64,000 bases of DNA. It comes from Flavivirga rizhaonensis. GTDB taxonomy: Bacteria; Bacteroidota; Bacteroidia; Flavobacteriales; Flavobacteriaceae. The position numbers and the translations under genes were made by a program. Below, piece after piece: positions 36,291-45,114 of the stretch. Location: positions 82,211 through 146,210 of the forward strand of contig NZ_SRSO01000009.1 of the NCBI RefSeq assembly GCF_004791695.1, read 5' to 3'. Every line of letters starts with the position of its first letter. Position 1 is the stretch's first letter. Under the pieces are notes generated by a model. It had not been told where the DNA came from and did not search any database. It was given only the letters and a program-made list of their open reading frames with translations.

Positions 36291-36734
36291 CTATTTCAAC
36301 GATTTTATCTCTTTTTGTTTGACAACATCAGACAGTACTATTTGTGTTTTACTTTCACCATAAACGATAAGTTGATCTATAAATGATTCCATGTGTTTTT
36401 GGTTTTTTAAAACCACTTCCATAACAATATTTTCATCACCAGTAATTCGATAACAATTCACAACTTCATCATAGGTTTTCACCTTTTCTAAAAATGGTTT
36501 TAGTTTCCCCATAAAGGCGCGTAACGTAATGATAGCTTTAAGTTGATAGCCAACTTCCAATGGAGAAACAATCGTTTTATAGCCTTCAATGGCTCCTAAA
36601 TCTTCCATCTTTTTAATACGCTCTGAAACTGCCGGAGAACTCACTCCAACACGTCGTCCAATTTCAGCATTAGAAAGACGTGCGTTCTCTTGTAAACATC
36701 TTAAAATCTTCCAATTAAGCCTATCAATATCCAT
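36291..36734 (-). CDS. Lrp/AsnC family transcriptional regulator
   Basis: A 147-residue regulator. The N-terminal winged helix-turn-helix reads LNWKILRCLQENARLSNAEI then GRRVGVSSPAVSERIKKME, and the C-terminal RAM ligand-binding domain (GYQLKAIITLRAF; VNCYRITGDENIVMEVVLKN) is complete. Usually an octameric sensor of amino acids. Divergent from the gene at 36858, whose promoter it may control, and convergent with that of the other helical protein. Confidence 0.92.
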   Translation of the reverse strand: MDIDRLNWKILRCLQENARLSNAEIGRRVGVSSPAVSERIKKMEDLGAIEGYKTIVSPLEVGYQLKAIITLRAFMGKLKPFLEKVKTYDEVVNCYRITGDENIVMEVVLKNQKHMESFIDQLIVYGESKTQIVLSDVVKQKEIKSLK

Positions 36735-36802
36735 TTAATGAAATTTAACTGTAAATAATTAAAACCTAAAGCAAATATACATTTTTACTTTAATATCTAA
36801 AG

Positions 36803-36831
36803 TTGAATATAATTTCTTGTGATTAATTTTG
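36803..36831 (+). promoter_or_regulatory. Promoter with -33 TTG and -7 TAATTTTG
   Basis: TTG at 36803-36805 and TAATTTTG at 36824-36831 are 18 bases apart, within the 17-23 spacing of the Flavobacterium promoter. The box ends 26 bases before ATG 36858, and an alternative GTG start (36819) would lie inside the promoter. Confidence 0.55.
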
Positions 36832-36857
36832 GTAAAAACGCTAAAGAGAAAAAGAAT

Positions 36858-37253
36858 ATGTCATCTAATACCCCATTAAATCTATCGGAATTACCGATTT
36901 ATAAAAAAGCTGTTGAGATTTTCACGCTTTCTCAAAATATTTCCTCGTATCTAAATCACGATTTATCTGTACTAAAAAATGATGGTACAGAAGATTCCAG
37001 CATTTATTTTTCAGGAGATATTGTGCAACAATCTGTATCATTAGCTCCAGAAATTTTGAATGCAGAATTAGAGCGTTATTCAGAAAGAAAGTACAAACAT
37101 ATAGCTTCCCTTAAACGTCTAACTAATATGCTCTATAAAAACTCATACCGTTTAGAGCGCTCAAACAGTAATGGAAAAGATTTCCTGCCTATTTTGCGCA
37201 GCGAGTTAAAAAAGTTTAAAAAACTACAGCGTACTTGGTTGTTAACGCTTTAG
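36858..37253 (+). CDS. Four-helix-bundle-like protein of unknown function
   Basis: A 131-residue, mostly helical protein. It starts MSSNTPLNLSELPIYKKAVE; the LPIYKKAVEIF segment parallels LPVFQKAMEIQ in the gene at 35784. Basic C-terminal helices (KYKHIASLKRLTNMLYKNSY; RSELKKFKKLQRTW) could bind nucleic acid or protein. No named family is certain. The promoter position supports ATG 36858 over GTG 36819. It is divergent from the Lrp gene. Confidence 0.65.
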   Translation: MSSNTPLNLSELPIYKKAVEIFTLSQNISSYLNHDLSVLKNDGTEDSSIYFSGDIVQQSVSLAPEILNAELERYSERKYKHIASLKRLTNMLYKNSYRLERSNSNGKDFLPILRSELKKFKKLQRTWLLTL

Positions 37254-37259
37254 GTTTCT

Positions 37260-37685
37260 TTAAATCTTAATAAATTTTTGACCGCAAGGTTCTATACACA
37301 GGTACCAAAGTATTAAGTTGGCTCCTTCTATTTTATAAAACACTTTAGGTTCAACAAAATTAAAATCACAATCATCAGGTATAATTTCTCCATCGCTAAA
37401 ATCATTTCCAGAAACAGCGGAATAAGTACCTGAACTTTCATCACCAACCTGAGAACTCATAAAACATAAAATACCATTTATTGTTACTGTACCATTGCTA
37501 AAAAACTCAATAGTTCTATTACTGGCTATTGGATTAAATGTACCGCTGCCATCTCCTGGATCTGAAAGCTGTTCGATTAATTTCCATTTACCAAGTAATT
37601 CCGAGCCTTCTTCTTTTGGTTTGCTATCATCAGAAGTACAATTTATTAATACCAAAGAAAGAAGCATTAAGAAGCTATTTTTCAT
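37260..37685 (-). CDS. Lipocalin-like lipoprotein
   Basis: A 141-residue protein with lipobox in LLSLVLINC and a polar spacer TSDDSKPKEEGS. The remainder, ELLGKWKLIEQLSDPGDGSG, RTIEFFSNGTVTINGIL and YKIEGANLILWYLC, is the repeated beta pattern of small lipocalin-like domains (DUF4923/lipocalin_4 type) common in Flavobacteriaceae. Four cysteines in the C-terminal half could pair. Ligand unknown. Converges on the helical-protein gene with 6 bases between. Confidence 0.75.
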   Translation of the reverse strand: MKNSFLMLLSLVLINCTSDDSKPKEEGSELLGKWKLIEQLSDPGDGSGTFNPIASNRTIEFFSNGTVTINGILCFMSSQVGDESSGTYSAVSGNDFSDGEIIPDDCDFNFVEPKVFYKIEGANLILWYLCIEPCGQKFIKI

Positions 37686-38078
37686 GATATAGACTTTTAA
37701 GGATTTACCTTTAAGATGATTAATTTCGAAAATGGTTGCGTTAGTTAACTAATATTGTTTACATGATCATTAGGAATAAACGACTAGCTTGCTCTTGCTT
37801 TGATAAAAAGCGGGACTAAGTTTATGGTTTCCTTTAATGAGATCCCTCGACTGCGTGCGGGCAATGCCATTAAGTTAAGGGATTTTGCTCCTTTTTTGTC
37901 ACATTGAGCGCAGTCGAAATGCTAATAAAAACTAGAATTCCAATAAGTCTTCGACTTTAGTTTATACTGAGCACAGCCGAAGTACTCAGACTGACATTAC
38001 AGCCTTAACTTAATGGCATTGTGCGCACGGGATAAGCGATTCGCACACTTTTTACTGTTGCAAAAAGTGGTTCTCTGC
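37686..38078. repeat. Intergenic repeat cluster between the lipoprotein gene and icmF
   Basis: Arms GTGCGGGCAATGCCATTAAG-TTAAGG (37855-37880) and the matching right arm (38003-38028) are complementary at 24 of 26 positions. They enclose two further repeats of the TCGACTGCGCTCA type (CATTGAGCGCAGTCGAAATG near 37903, and TACTGAGCACAGCCGAAGTA near 37965). A short inverted pair CACTTTTT/AAAAAGTG lies beyond the right arm near the end of icmF. No ORF. Confidence 0.75.
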
Positions 38079-41000
38079 TTACATGTTTCTGCGATACTGC
38101 CCTCCAACTTCAAATAATGCACTCGTTATTTCTCCTAAAGAACATACTTTGCAAACTTCCATTAACGCTTCAAAAATATTTTCGTTGTTAATAGCTTTTG
38201 TCTGTAGTTCTTTTAATAACGCTTTTGTATCGTTTGCTTTATGAAGGTTTTCTAAAGTTTTTATTTGAAACTGTTTTTCTTCTTCTGTCGCACGAATAAC
38301 CTCTTTTGGGAGTACTGTTGGCGATCCTTTAGAACTTAAAAATGTATTCACTCCCACTATCGGAAAATCACCATTATGCTTTAAAGTTTCATAATACAAA
38401 CTTTCTTCTTGAATTTTACTTCGTTGATACATGGTTTCCATCGCTCCTAAAACACCACCACGCTCAGTAATTCTATCAAATTCGAGCAATACAGCTTCCT
38501 CTACTAAATCGGTTAACTCTTCAATAATAAAAGATCCTTGAATTGGGTTTTCGTTCTTGGCTAATCCTAATTCTTTATTTATTATAAGTTGAATGGCCAT
38601 AGCACGGCGTACTGATTCTTCGGTTGGTGTTGTAATAGCCTCATCATAGGCATTTGTATGTAGCGAATTACAATTATCATAGATAGCATACAATGCCTGT
38701 AAGGTAGTACGGATATCATTAAAGTCTATTTCTTGAGCATGTAAACTACGCCCTGATGTTTGAATATGATATTTTAGCATTTGAGCTCTAGTATTAGCGC
38801 CATATTTATGCTTCATCGCTTTCGCCCAAATTTTTCTAGCTACACGACCAATGACAGCATATTCTGGATCGATACCATTAGAAAAAAAGAACGATAGGTT
38901 CGGACCAAATTTATTAATATCCATACCCCGACTTAAATAATACTCTACATAAGTAAACCCGTTAGAAAGTGTTAAGGCCAACTGTGTAATAGGGTTAGCT
39001 CCTGCTTCGGCAATATGATAGCCAGATATAGAAACCGAATAAAAATTACGAACATTATTTTCAATAAAATACTCTTGAACATCACCCATTAATCGTAATG
39101 CAAATTCGGTTGAGAAAATACAGGTGTTTTGGGCTTGATCTTCCTTTAAAATGTCCGCTTGAACTGTTCCTCTAACTTGAGATATCGTTTTAACTTTAAT
39201 ATCATTATAAATATCTAAAGGCAATACCTGATCTCCTGTAACACCCAATAACATTAACCCTAAACCGTTATTTCCTTCTGGTAATTCTCCATTATATTTT
39301 GGTCGCTCTTTTCCTTTATATAAAGCAACAATTTTGGCTTCTATTTCTTTTTCTAAACCTTTTTCTTTAATATATATTTCGCATTGTTGATCTATGGCGG
39401 CATTCATAAAAAAGCTTAGTAACATGGGGGCTGGACCATTAATAGTCATACTCACAGATGTCATAACATCTGCTAAATTGAACCCAGAATACAGTTTTTT
39501 AGCATCATCTAAACAACAAACTGAAACGCCTGCATTTCCAATTTTCCCGTAAATATCTGGACGACAATCCGGATCGTTCCCATAAAGTGTTACACTATCA
39601 AACGCGGTTGACAAGCGTTTGGCTGGCAATCCCATACTTACATAGTGAAAGCGACGGTTGGTACGTTCTGGTCCTCCTTCCCCTGCAAACATACGAGCTG
39701 GATCTTCTCCTGTTCTTTTAAATGGATACAAGCCAGACGCAAAAGGAAATTCTCCTGGAACATTTTCTTGTAAACACCAACGCAATATATCTCCCCATGC
39801 TTGATATTTAGGTAATGCTACTTTAGGGATTTGAGTATGTGACAAAGACTCTGTATGTGTTTTTATTTTTATTTCTTTATCTCGAACTTTAAATGAATAG
39901 ATTGGATTTTTATATTTATTTACTTTTTCATTCCAACCAGTAATAATTTCCCAATTATAAGGATCTAAATTTAGTTTTACTCTATCGAATTCCTTTACTA
40001 ATAAATCTAAAAATGATTTATCACTGTCATTCTGAGCTTGTCGAAGAATCTCTTCATGATTTAATCCAAGCTTTCCTATAAGAGACCTTTCGACTGCGCT
40101 CAAGGTGACATTCGCAACCGAACAAATCGTTTTATATATTCCATAAAGCTTTTGAGCAACTTCAACTTGATTATTTGCCTTTAGGTCGTATGCTCGATTA
40201 GTTTCCGCTATTTCAGATAAATAGCGTGTTCTTGAAGGCGGAATGACAAAAATCTTCTCACTCATTTCATCAGAAATAGTAAATGTTGATTTTAAATCTG
40301 CTTCTGCTTTTTCTACTAACATATCTATGACAGCTTTATAAAGCGTATTCATTCCTGGATCATTAAATTGAGAGGCAATTGTACCAAAAACCGGTAATTG
40401 ATCTTGAGGCACATCCCAAAGATTATTATTACGCATGTACTGCTTTTTAACATCACGTAATGCATCTAAGGCTCCTCGTTTATCAAATTTATTGATAGCA
40501 ACCAAATCTGCAAAATCAAGCATATCGATTTTTTCTAACTGCGTTGCTGCTCCAAATTCAGGAGTCATTACATATAACGACACATCAGAATGCTCTATAA
40601 TTTCAGTATCAGATTGTCCAATACCTGACGTTTCTAAAATAATTAAATCGTATTCAGTGGCTTTTAAAACTTCAACGGCTTCATTTACATATTTAGATAA
40701 TGCCAAATTAGATTGACGTGTTGCTAAACTACGCATGTAAACACGAGGTGAATTAATTGCATTCATACGAATTCGATCTCCTAACAAAGCACCTCCTGTC
40801 TTTCGTTTTGAAGGGTCAACTGAAACAATGCCAATGGTCTTTTCCGGAAAGTCAATTAGAAATCGCCTAACCAGCTCATCAACTAAACTAGACTTCCCCG
40901 CTCCACCAGTTCCAGTAATTCCTAAAACAGCCCCACCTAGCCTCCCCTTCGGGGAGGAAGGCTTCTGAGAAAATACTTTTTCAAAAACTTCATGATTGTT

Positions 41001-41528
41001 TTCTGCTAAACTTATTAATCTAGCAATTACATTAACGTTCTTTTTTTTAAGAGCGTCCAAAACCCTCTCCCCTTTGGGAAGAGCTGGAGTGGGGAAATCT
41101 GATTGCTTAACCAAATCATTAATCATCCCTTGTAATCCCATTTCACGTCCATCATCAGGAGAATAAATACGAGTAATTCCATGATCCATCAAATCCTTAA
41201 TCTCAGAAGGCAAGATCACGCCACCACCACCGCCAAAAATCTTGATATGATCAGCACCTTTTTCTTTTAACAAATCATACATGTATTTAAAATACTCATT
41301 ATGCCCTCCCTGATATGAAGTTAAACAAATAGCATTCACATCTTCTTGAATAGCTGTATTTACAACCTCTTCCACGCTTCTATCATGCCCTAAGTGAATC
41401 ACTTCAACACCAGTAGCTTGAATAATTCGACGCATGATATTTATGGAGGCATCATGGCCATCAAACAATGATGCTGCTGTTACTATTCGTACTTTATGTT
41501 TAGGTTTATATGGTGCTTGTTGTTTCAT
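38079..41528 (-). CDS. icmF: Fused isobutyryl-CoA mutase IcmF (B12 domain, GTPase chaperone, mutase)
   Basis: An 1149-residue adenosylcobalamin enzyme that interconverts acyl-CoAs such as isobutyryl-CoA and butyryl-CoA. Order: B12-binding domain (about 10-140) with the base-off motif LFDGHDAS (His25); linker 1; MeaB-like G3E GTPase (about 200-420) with Walker [14 protein letters not shown] and base motif NKFDKRG; linker 2; TIM-barrel mutase (about 540-1149) with [20 protein letters not shown] and [17 protein letters not shown]. Odd: three linker segments (about residues 145-156, 188-200 and 474-502) are translations of palindromic repeats that elsewhere are intergenic. The frame stays open through all three, so the gene looks functional. 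Confidence 0.93.
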   Translation of the reverse strand: MKQQAPYKPKHKVRIVTAASLFDGHDASINIMRRIIQATGVEVIHLGHDRSVEEVVNTAIQEDVNAICLTSYQGGHNEYFKYMYDLLKEKGADHIKIFGGGGGVILPSEIKDLMDHGITRIYSPDDGREMGLQGMINDLVKQSDFPTPALPKGERVLDALKKKNVNVIARLISLAENNHEVFEKVFSQKPSSPKGRLGGAVLGITGTGGAGKSSLVDELVRRFLIDFPEKTIGIVSVDPSKRKTGGALLGDRIRMNAINSPRVYMRSLATRQSNLALSKYVNEAVEVLKATEYDLIILETSGIGQSDTEIIEHSDVSLYVMTPEFGAATQLEKIDMLDFADLVAINKFDKRGALDALRDVKKQYMRNNNLWDVPQDQLPVFGTIASQFNDPGMNTLYKAVIDMLVEKAEADLKSTFTISDEMSEKIFVIPPSRTRYLSEIAETNRAYDLKANNQVEVAQKLYGIYKTICSVANVTLSAVERSLIGKLGLNHEEILRQAQNDSDKSFLDLLVKEFDRVKLNLDPYNWEIITGWNEKVNKYKNPIYSFKVRDKEIKIKTHTESLSHTQIPKVALPKYQAWGDILRWCLQENVPGEFPFASGLYPFKRTGEDPARMFAGEGGPERTNRRFHYVSMGLPAKRLSTAFDSVTLYGNDPDCRPDIYGKIGNAGVSVCCLDDAKKLYSGFNLADVMTSVSMTINGPAPMLLSFFMNAAIDQQCEIYIKEKGLEKEIEAKIVALYKGKERPKYNGELPEGNNGLGLMLLGVTGDQVLPLDIYNDIKVKTISQVRGTVQADILKEDQAQNTCIFSTEFALRLMGDVQEYFIENNVRNFYSVSISGYHIAEAGANPITQLALTLSNGFTYVEYYLSRGMDINKFGPNLSFFFSNGIDPEYAVIGRVARKIWAKAMKHKYGANTRAQMLKYHIQTSGRSLHAQEIDFNDIRTTLQALYAIYDNCNSLHTNAYDEAITTPTEESVRRAMAIQLIINKELGLAKNENPIQGSFIIEELTDLVEEAVLLEFDRITERGGVLGAMETMYQRSKIQEESLYYETLKHNGDFPIVGVNTFLSSKGSPTVLPKEVIRATEEEKQFQIKTLENLHKANDTKALLKELQTKAINNENIFEALMEVCKVCSLGEITSALFEVGGQYRRNM
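40025..40110. repeat. Palindromic repeat in frame inside icmF linker 2
   Basis: TGTCATTCTGAGCTTGTCGA near 40025 and TTTCGACTGCGCTCAAGGTG near 40088 form an imperfect inverted pair of the same class as the intergenic repeats. Translated on the minus strand the ends give LSAVERSL and [10 protein letters not shown], about residues 474-502. Confidence 0.75.
40931..40966. repeat. Palindromic repeat in frame inside icmF linker 1 (second)
   Basis: Core palindrome CCTCCCCTTCGGGGAGG (40941-40957). On the minus strand it is read as [13 protein letters not shown], just before the GTPase Walker A. Confidence 0.7.
41063..41096. repeat. Palindromic repeat in frame inside icmF linker 1 (first)
   Basis: CCCTCTCCCCTTTGGGAAGAG followed by CTGGAGTGGGG, read on the minus strand as [11 protein letters not shown] at residues 145-156, right after the B12-binding domain. 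Confidence 0.65.
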
Positions 41529-41644
41529 TCGTAAAGAATCTTAGTTTTAAGTGTCGCAATTTACGAAATATTCAAAAAAATAAGCTATTCACGTAAGATT
41601 ATCTAAAATTATTATGCTGATTATTTCTTATCTATTTTTTAGAT

Positions 41645-41652
41645 TAATTTTG
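41645..41652 (+). promoter_or_regulatory. Probable -7 promoter box of purU
   Basis: TAATTTTG matches TANNTTTG and ends 23 bases before ATG 41676. The upstream TTG (41661) that extends the frame falls in the leader. Confidence 0.4.
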
Positions 41653-41675
41653 GTGGCTAATTGATTTTGAATCTC

Positions 41676-42530
41676 ATGAATAAGATTACACTTTTAATCC
41701 ATTGTAAAGACCGTTCCAATATCATTGCTTCTGTAACAAATTTTATTGCCAAAGAAGGAGGCAATATCGTTTATATAGATCAACATGTAGATAGAGAGCA
41801 GGATATCTTTTTCATGCGTTTAGAAAGTGAATTCACGATAGACTCCTTTACGACAAGTGGTTTTAAAGAATTGTTCAAAAATACTTTAGCCAGCGAGTTT
41901 GATATGAAATGGCGTATTTACTCTTCGGAGGTTAAGCCTAAAATGGCTTTATTTATTTCTAAATACGACCATTGTTTATACGATTTATTAGGACGCTATA
42001 ATTCTGGAGAACTTAATTTAGAAATTCCTTTCATTATAAGTAACCATTTAGATTTAAAACCTATTGCTGATAATTTTAAAATTCCGTTTCATCATATTCC
42101 TGTTACAAAAAACACAAAAAATGAAGCCGAGAGCAAACAACTAGAATTATTAGAGAAGCACAACATAGATTTTATCGTTTTAGCGAGGTATATGCAAATT
42201 GTTTCTAGAAAACTTATAAGCAAGTACCCTAATAAAATAATTAACATTCATCATTCTTTTCTTCCTGCATTCGTAGGTGCAAAACCATATCATTCGGCAT
42301 ACAAGCGTGGTGTTAAAATTATTGGAGCTACGAGTCATTATGTAACAGAAGAACTTGATGCTGGTCCAATAATTGAACAAGGTGTAGCACATGTCTCTCA
42401 TACCCATTCCATACAAGATTTAATAGCAAAAGGACGAGATTTAGAAAAAATTGTTTTGGCTAACGCTGTTAAATTACATACAGATAGAAAAGTGATGGTT
42501 TACAATAATAAAACGGTGATTTTTTATTAA
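41676..42530 (+). CDS. purU: Formyltetrahydrofolate deformylase
   Basis: A 284-residue enzyme that hydrolyses 10-formyl-THF to formate and THF, balancing one-carbon pools. An N-terminal ACT domain (about 1-80; ITLLIHCKDRSNIIASVTNF) precedes the formyl-transferase domain. The latter has the catalytic triad context NIHHSFLPAFVGAKPYHSAY (Asn, His) and the Asp of ATSHYVTEELDAGPIIEQG. A TTG at 41661 would add five residues; the ATG at 41676 fits the family and the promoter box. It is divergent from icmF. Confidence 0.93.
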   Translation: MNKITLLIHCKDRSNIIASVTNFIAKEGGNIVYIDQHVDREQDIFFMRLESEFTIDSFTTSGFKELFKNTLASEFDMKWRIYSSEVKPKMALFISKYDHCLYDLLGRYNSGELNLEIPFIISNHLDLKPIADNFKIPFHHIPVTKNTKNEAESKQLELLEKHNIDFIVLARYMQIVSRKLISKYPNKIINIHHSFLPAFVGAKPYHSAYKRGVKIIGATSHYVTEELDAGPIIEQGVAHVSHTHSIQDLIAKGRDLEKIVLANAVKLHTDRKVMVYNNKTVIFY

Positions 42531-42735
42531 AAAATTATTTTCTCACACACAGTAAACAACTGATTGTCAAAACTCTTGGCGCATACTCTATATATTTAAA
42601 TTAATATTTAGCACTTTTTTTATAAAGTTGTGACTTTTCTTTTTCCTTCGGGTCTCAACGAATAAGGTTTAAGATAATAAAACCCATGACTGTATATTTT
42701 AGATGAAACACTAGTGGGATTATTTAGTTTGCACG

Positions 42736-42763
42736 AAAGACACCTTACTCTCAAGGTGTCTTT
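42736..42763. terminator. Intrinsic terminator in the purU-DUF4197 gap
   Basis: AAAGACACCTT / AAGGTGTCTTT stem with T run. It is 205 bases after purU, so it either ends a long purU 3' untranslated region or a separate short RNA. The rest of 42531-42912 shows no ORF; a -7 box for the next gene is at 42880. Confidence 0.75.
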
Positions 42764-42879
42764 TTATTGGTTTTCCTTAAAGCTTATCTTTTATGAGGCC
42801 AAATCTCGAGGAAATGTTTTTTAATGCTTCCTTAAAAACATAATTAACATAAATTAGAAATGGTTTAACATCTAAAACA

Positions 42880-42887
42880 TATATTTG
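42880..42887 (+). promoter_or_regulatory. Probable -7 promoter box of the DUF4197 gene
   Basis: TATATTTG, exact TANNTTTG match, ends 25 bases before ATG 42913. No -33 TTG seen. Confidence 0.4.
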
Positions 42888-42912
42888 TTAAACATATAAA
42901 ACCCAAAAAAAT

Positions 42913-43626
42913 ATGATTCGTAAATTTTTAGCAGTCGTGTTAATTTTCAACCTTACTGCCTGTGCAGAGTTACAACAAGTTGTTAATCAATTACCACAAG
43001 GTGGTGGTGGCGGTATTATTGGCAATACGGAAATTGCTTCTGGATTAAGACAAGCCTTAGATTTTGGAATAGACAAACAAGTGACAAAACTGACACAAAC
43101 TGATGGTTTTTTTAAAAATGAACTAGTAAAAATTGTATTACCACAAGAATTACATAAAGTGGATAAAGCGCTTAGAGATGTTGGTTTAAGCAAATTAGCA
43201 GATGAAGGTTTAAAAGTGCTTAACAGAGCTGCTGAAGATGCTGTAAAAGAGGCTACACCTATTTTTGTTGATGCTGTTAAAGGTATAACATTCGCCGACG
43301 CTAAGAATATTTTACTTGGAAAAAATGATGCTGCAACTCGGTATTTAAATAGTAAAACCCAAACAGCTTTATATAATAAATTTAGTCCCGTTATAAACAA
43401 CTCGTTTAGTAAAGTTGGAGCTGATAAAATTTGGAGCAACCTAATTAACAAGTATAATAACCTTCCTTTTACAAATAATGTGAACCCCGATTTAACAGAC
43501 TATGTTACTGGGGAAGCTTTAAAAGGTGTATTTACTATGATTGCTATTGAGGAAACAGAGATTCGAACTAAACTGTCTTCCAGAACAACAGATTTATTGA
43601 AAAAGGTTTTTGCTTTACAGGATTAA
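42913..43626 (+). CDS. DUF4197 lipoprotein
   Basis: A 237-residue helical protein with lipoprotein signal MIRKFLAVVLIFNLTAC. The DUF4197 domain is seen in ASGLRQALDFGIDKQVTKL, FKNELVKIVLPQELHKVDKA and GITFADAKNILLGKNDAATR, through ALKGVFTMIAIEETEIR near the end. The family is widespread in Bacteroidota and Proteobacteria without a known role. Promoter box just upstream; converges on the DUF1579 gene. Confidence 0.88.
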   Translation: MIRKFLAVVLIFNLTACAELQQVVNQLPQGGGGGIIGNTEIASGLRQALDFGIDKQVTKLTQTDGFFKNELVKIVLPQELHKVDKALRDVGLSKLADEGLKVLNRAAEDAVKEATPIFVDAVKGITFADAKNILLGKNDAATRYLNSKTQTALYNKFSPVINNSFSKVGADKIWSNLINKYNNLPFTNNVNPDLTDYVTGEALKGVFTMIAIEETEIRTKLSSRTTDLLKKVFALQD

Positions 43627-43645
43627 ATGAGTTTGGAGTTTAAAA

Positions 43646-44149
43646 CTATTGTTTTCTGTATAGTCCATCAAAGACCACACTAATATCTTTATCGTTGGTA
43701 ATGGTTTCCCAATATTGCCTTACGGAACCATCATCATTCAAAGTCCAGGTAATACGATGATAAAATGGCTTGCCCTCTTTATTATTCGCAATATCTGTTT
43801 TTAAGATCATCTGATTTGCAACTCTATGTCCTTTTAAATGTAAACTTCCTCCCTGATTATCAATCCAAATTTGTTCCCATTGTTTTGTAACATTATTATA
43901 GAAATTGTTACTTGTTCCTGTAAATGTTCCTTGGGCACTTGTCCAATTTTCCCTTAAAATACAATTGTCTTGGATTTTATCAATCACATTTTTTCCTACA
44001 ACCTCTCCATCTGTATTGGTTACAGTCCATGTCCCTAACCAAAAATTAAACTCATCATGCTTTTCATCACAACATTTACAAGTAACATCCTGAGCATAAT
44101 TGGAAAATGAAAAAAATAAGATAAAAAATGTTTTTATAAAAAGTCTCAT
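43646..44149 (-). CDS. DUF1579-like secreted protein
   Basis: About 167 residues with a signal peptide MRLFIKTFFILFFSFSNYAQ. The mature part contains a cysteine pair CKCCDEKHDEFNFWLGTWTV, then LHLKGHRVANQMILKTD and HRITWTLNDDGSVRQYWET, the strand pattern of the DUF1579 fold related to lipocalins/THAP4-like heme nitrobindins. Function unknown. The frame allows three more residues upstream (44158); the second methionine gives the better signal. Confidence 0.75.
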   Translation of the reverse strand: MRLFIKTFFILFFSFSNYAQDVTCKCCDEKHDEFNFWLGTWTVTNTDGEVVGKNVIDKIQDNCILRENWTSAQGTFTGTSNNFYNNVTKQWEQIWIDNQGGSLHLKGHRVANQMILKTDIANNKEGKPFYHRITWTLNDDGSVRQYWETITNDKDISVVFDGLYRKQ

Positions 44150-44206
44150 AATTAACAATTTTAGTTAGTCATATAAAATTATTTATTTTTTTATTATTGC
44201 TACCAT

Positions 44207-44545
44207 AAATAAAGAATTTCTTGAAACTAGCTTTCCTCGAGTTATATCTTATATTTTACTGAGTTAGATACAAGTTTTAAATTAAAGATTCAAAAACCGA
44301 AAGTTTATTATTTAACGAATCTCGGATAAGAAAATTTATGTCAGTTTGAGTAATTTTTGAAAAAAATTGTATCGAAAATAAATAAATTTTCGACAAAAAA
44401 AGCTTCTCGATAGTTCTGCTGAGCTTAGTCGAAGTAATAAATTCTTCCAGAATTTAATCGAAGTGACATCTTCAACTCTTAAACAAGATTTACGTTATTT
44501 AGATTATTATTTTTTACGGAAATGACAACTTTAACTGAAACTCAA
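44207..44545. repeat. Mosaic degenerate repeat, partner of 52360-52543
   Basis: The left edge AAATAAAGAATTTCTTGAAA and a right edge with GTTATTTAGATT and a GAAATGACAACTTTAAC-like end are shared with 52360-52543, but the middles differ in length. The middle here has a repeat beginning GTCAGTTTGAGTAATTTTTG and ending TTTTCGAC, and another copy of the GAGCTTAGTCGAAG type. It fills most of the 532-base gap 44159-44690; no ORF. Confidence 0.6.
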
Positions 44546-44690
44546 TGCCAAACCTTGATAAATTTATTTCAATTAACAAATGTTTATAATCACTTAAAGA
44601 TAAATACTTTTTAAAGAAATAATCTGAATTTTTCTTTCAATTTCTTAATAAAAAATGTATATTTAATTACTTTCTATTTCGTGAGGGAAC

Positions 44691-44891
44691 ATGAAAAAAA
44701 TAGACGACATAAAAACGCATCAAAGCAAACTTAATAAACGCTATAAAGAACTTATTGAGCAGGCTTATAATTTTCGTCAAACAGATTCTGCTTTAAGTGA
44801 TATTTCGGAATATCGAGCTATCAAATTACTTGATAAACTTAACAAGTTAAAATACTTGTCAAGAGAATCATTCACACAAACTTCTGCATAA
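44691..44891 (+). CDS. Small coiled-coil protein, DUF6435/Lacal_2735-like
   Basis: A 66-residue, highly charged helical protein. KLNKRYKELIEQAYNFRQTD followed by SALSDISEYRAIKLLDKL is the pattern of the Lacal_2735/DUF6435 small proteins of Flavobacteriaceae (a K/E-rich hairpin of two helices). Function unknown. The ATG at 44691 follows GAGGGAAC, a possible weak ribosome site. Downstream lies another short frame. Confidence 0.6.
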   Translation: MKKIDDIKTHQSKLNKRYKELIEQAYNFRQTDSALSDISEYRAIKLLDKLNKLKYLSRESFTQTSA

Positions 44892-44967
44892 AATTATATT
44901 TAGCAATTTTTTAACTTTCTTATTACATCTAAAACACACTATTTCACGTACTTTATATAAAAAAGTT

Positions 44968-45114
44968 ATGAGTACACATTTTTGTAGAGTTGGTAAAATA
45001 AAACCAAATTTGAACAAGTTAATAAGCTTAAAAGAATTAGAAACCAAAATAGCAAACTTTGTAGATGATACTACTAAGATTGATTATTCTCAAGATTTAG
45101 GCGCAAGCTTTTAA
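44968..45114 (+). CDS. Candidate 48-residue ORF overlapping the next gene
   Basis: ATG 44968 opens 48 codons (MSTHFCRVGKIKPNLNKLIS...DLGASF). Its last 41 bases overlap the 3' end of the leftward binding-protein gene. It has balanced composition but no known domain, and no terminator is visible. A real small gene is possible; chance is equally so. Confidence 0.25.
   Translation: MSTHFCRVGKIKPNLNKLISLKELETKIANFVDDTTKIDYSQDLGASF

Noticed and set aside
40435..40716. 93-codon open frame on the plus strand inside icmF
   Set aside because: It is antisense to a strongly conserved enzyme (GTPase part), has no domain or leader of its own, and is explained by codon shadowing.
41661..41675. TTG start extending purU by five residues
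   Set aside because: It falls between the -7 box and the family-type ATG at 41676.
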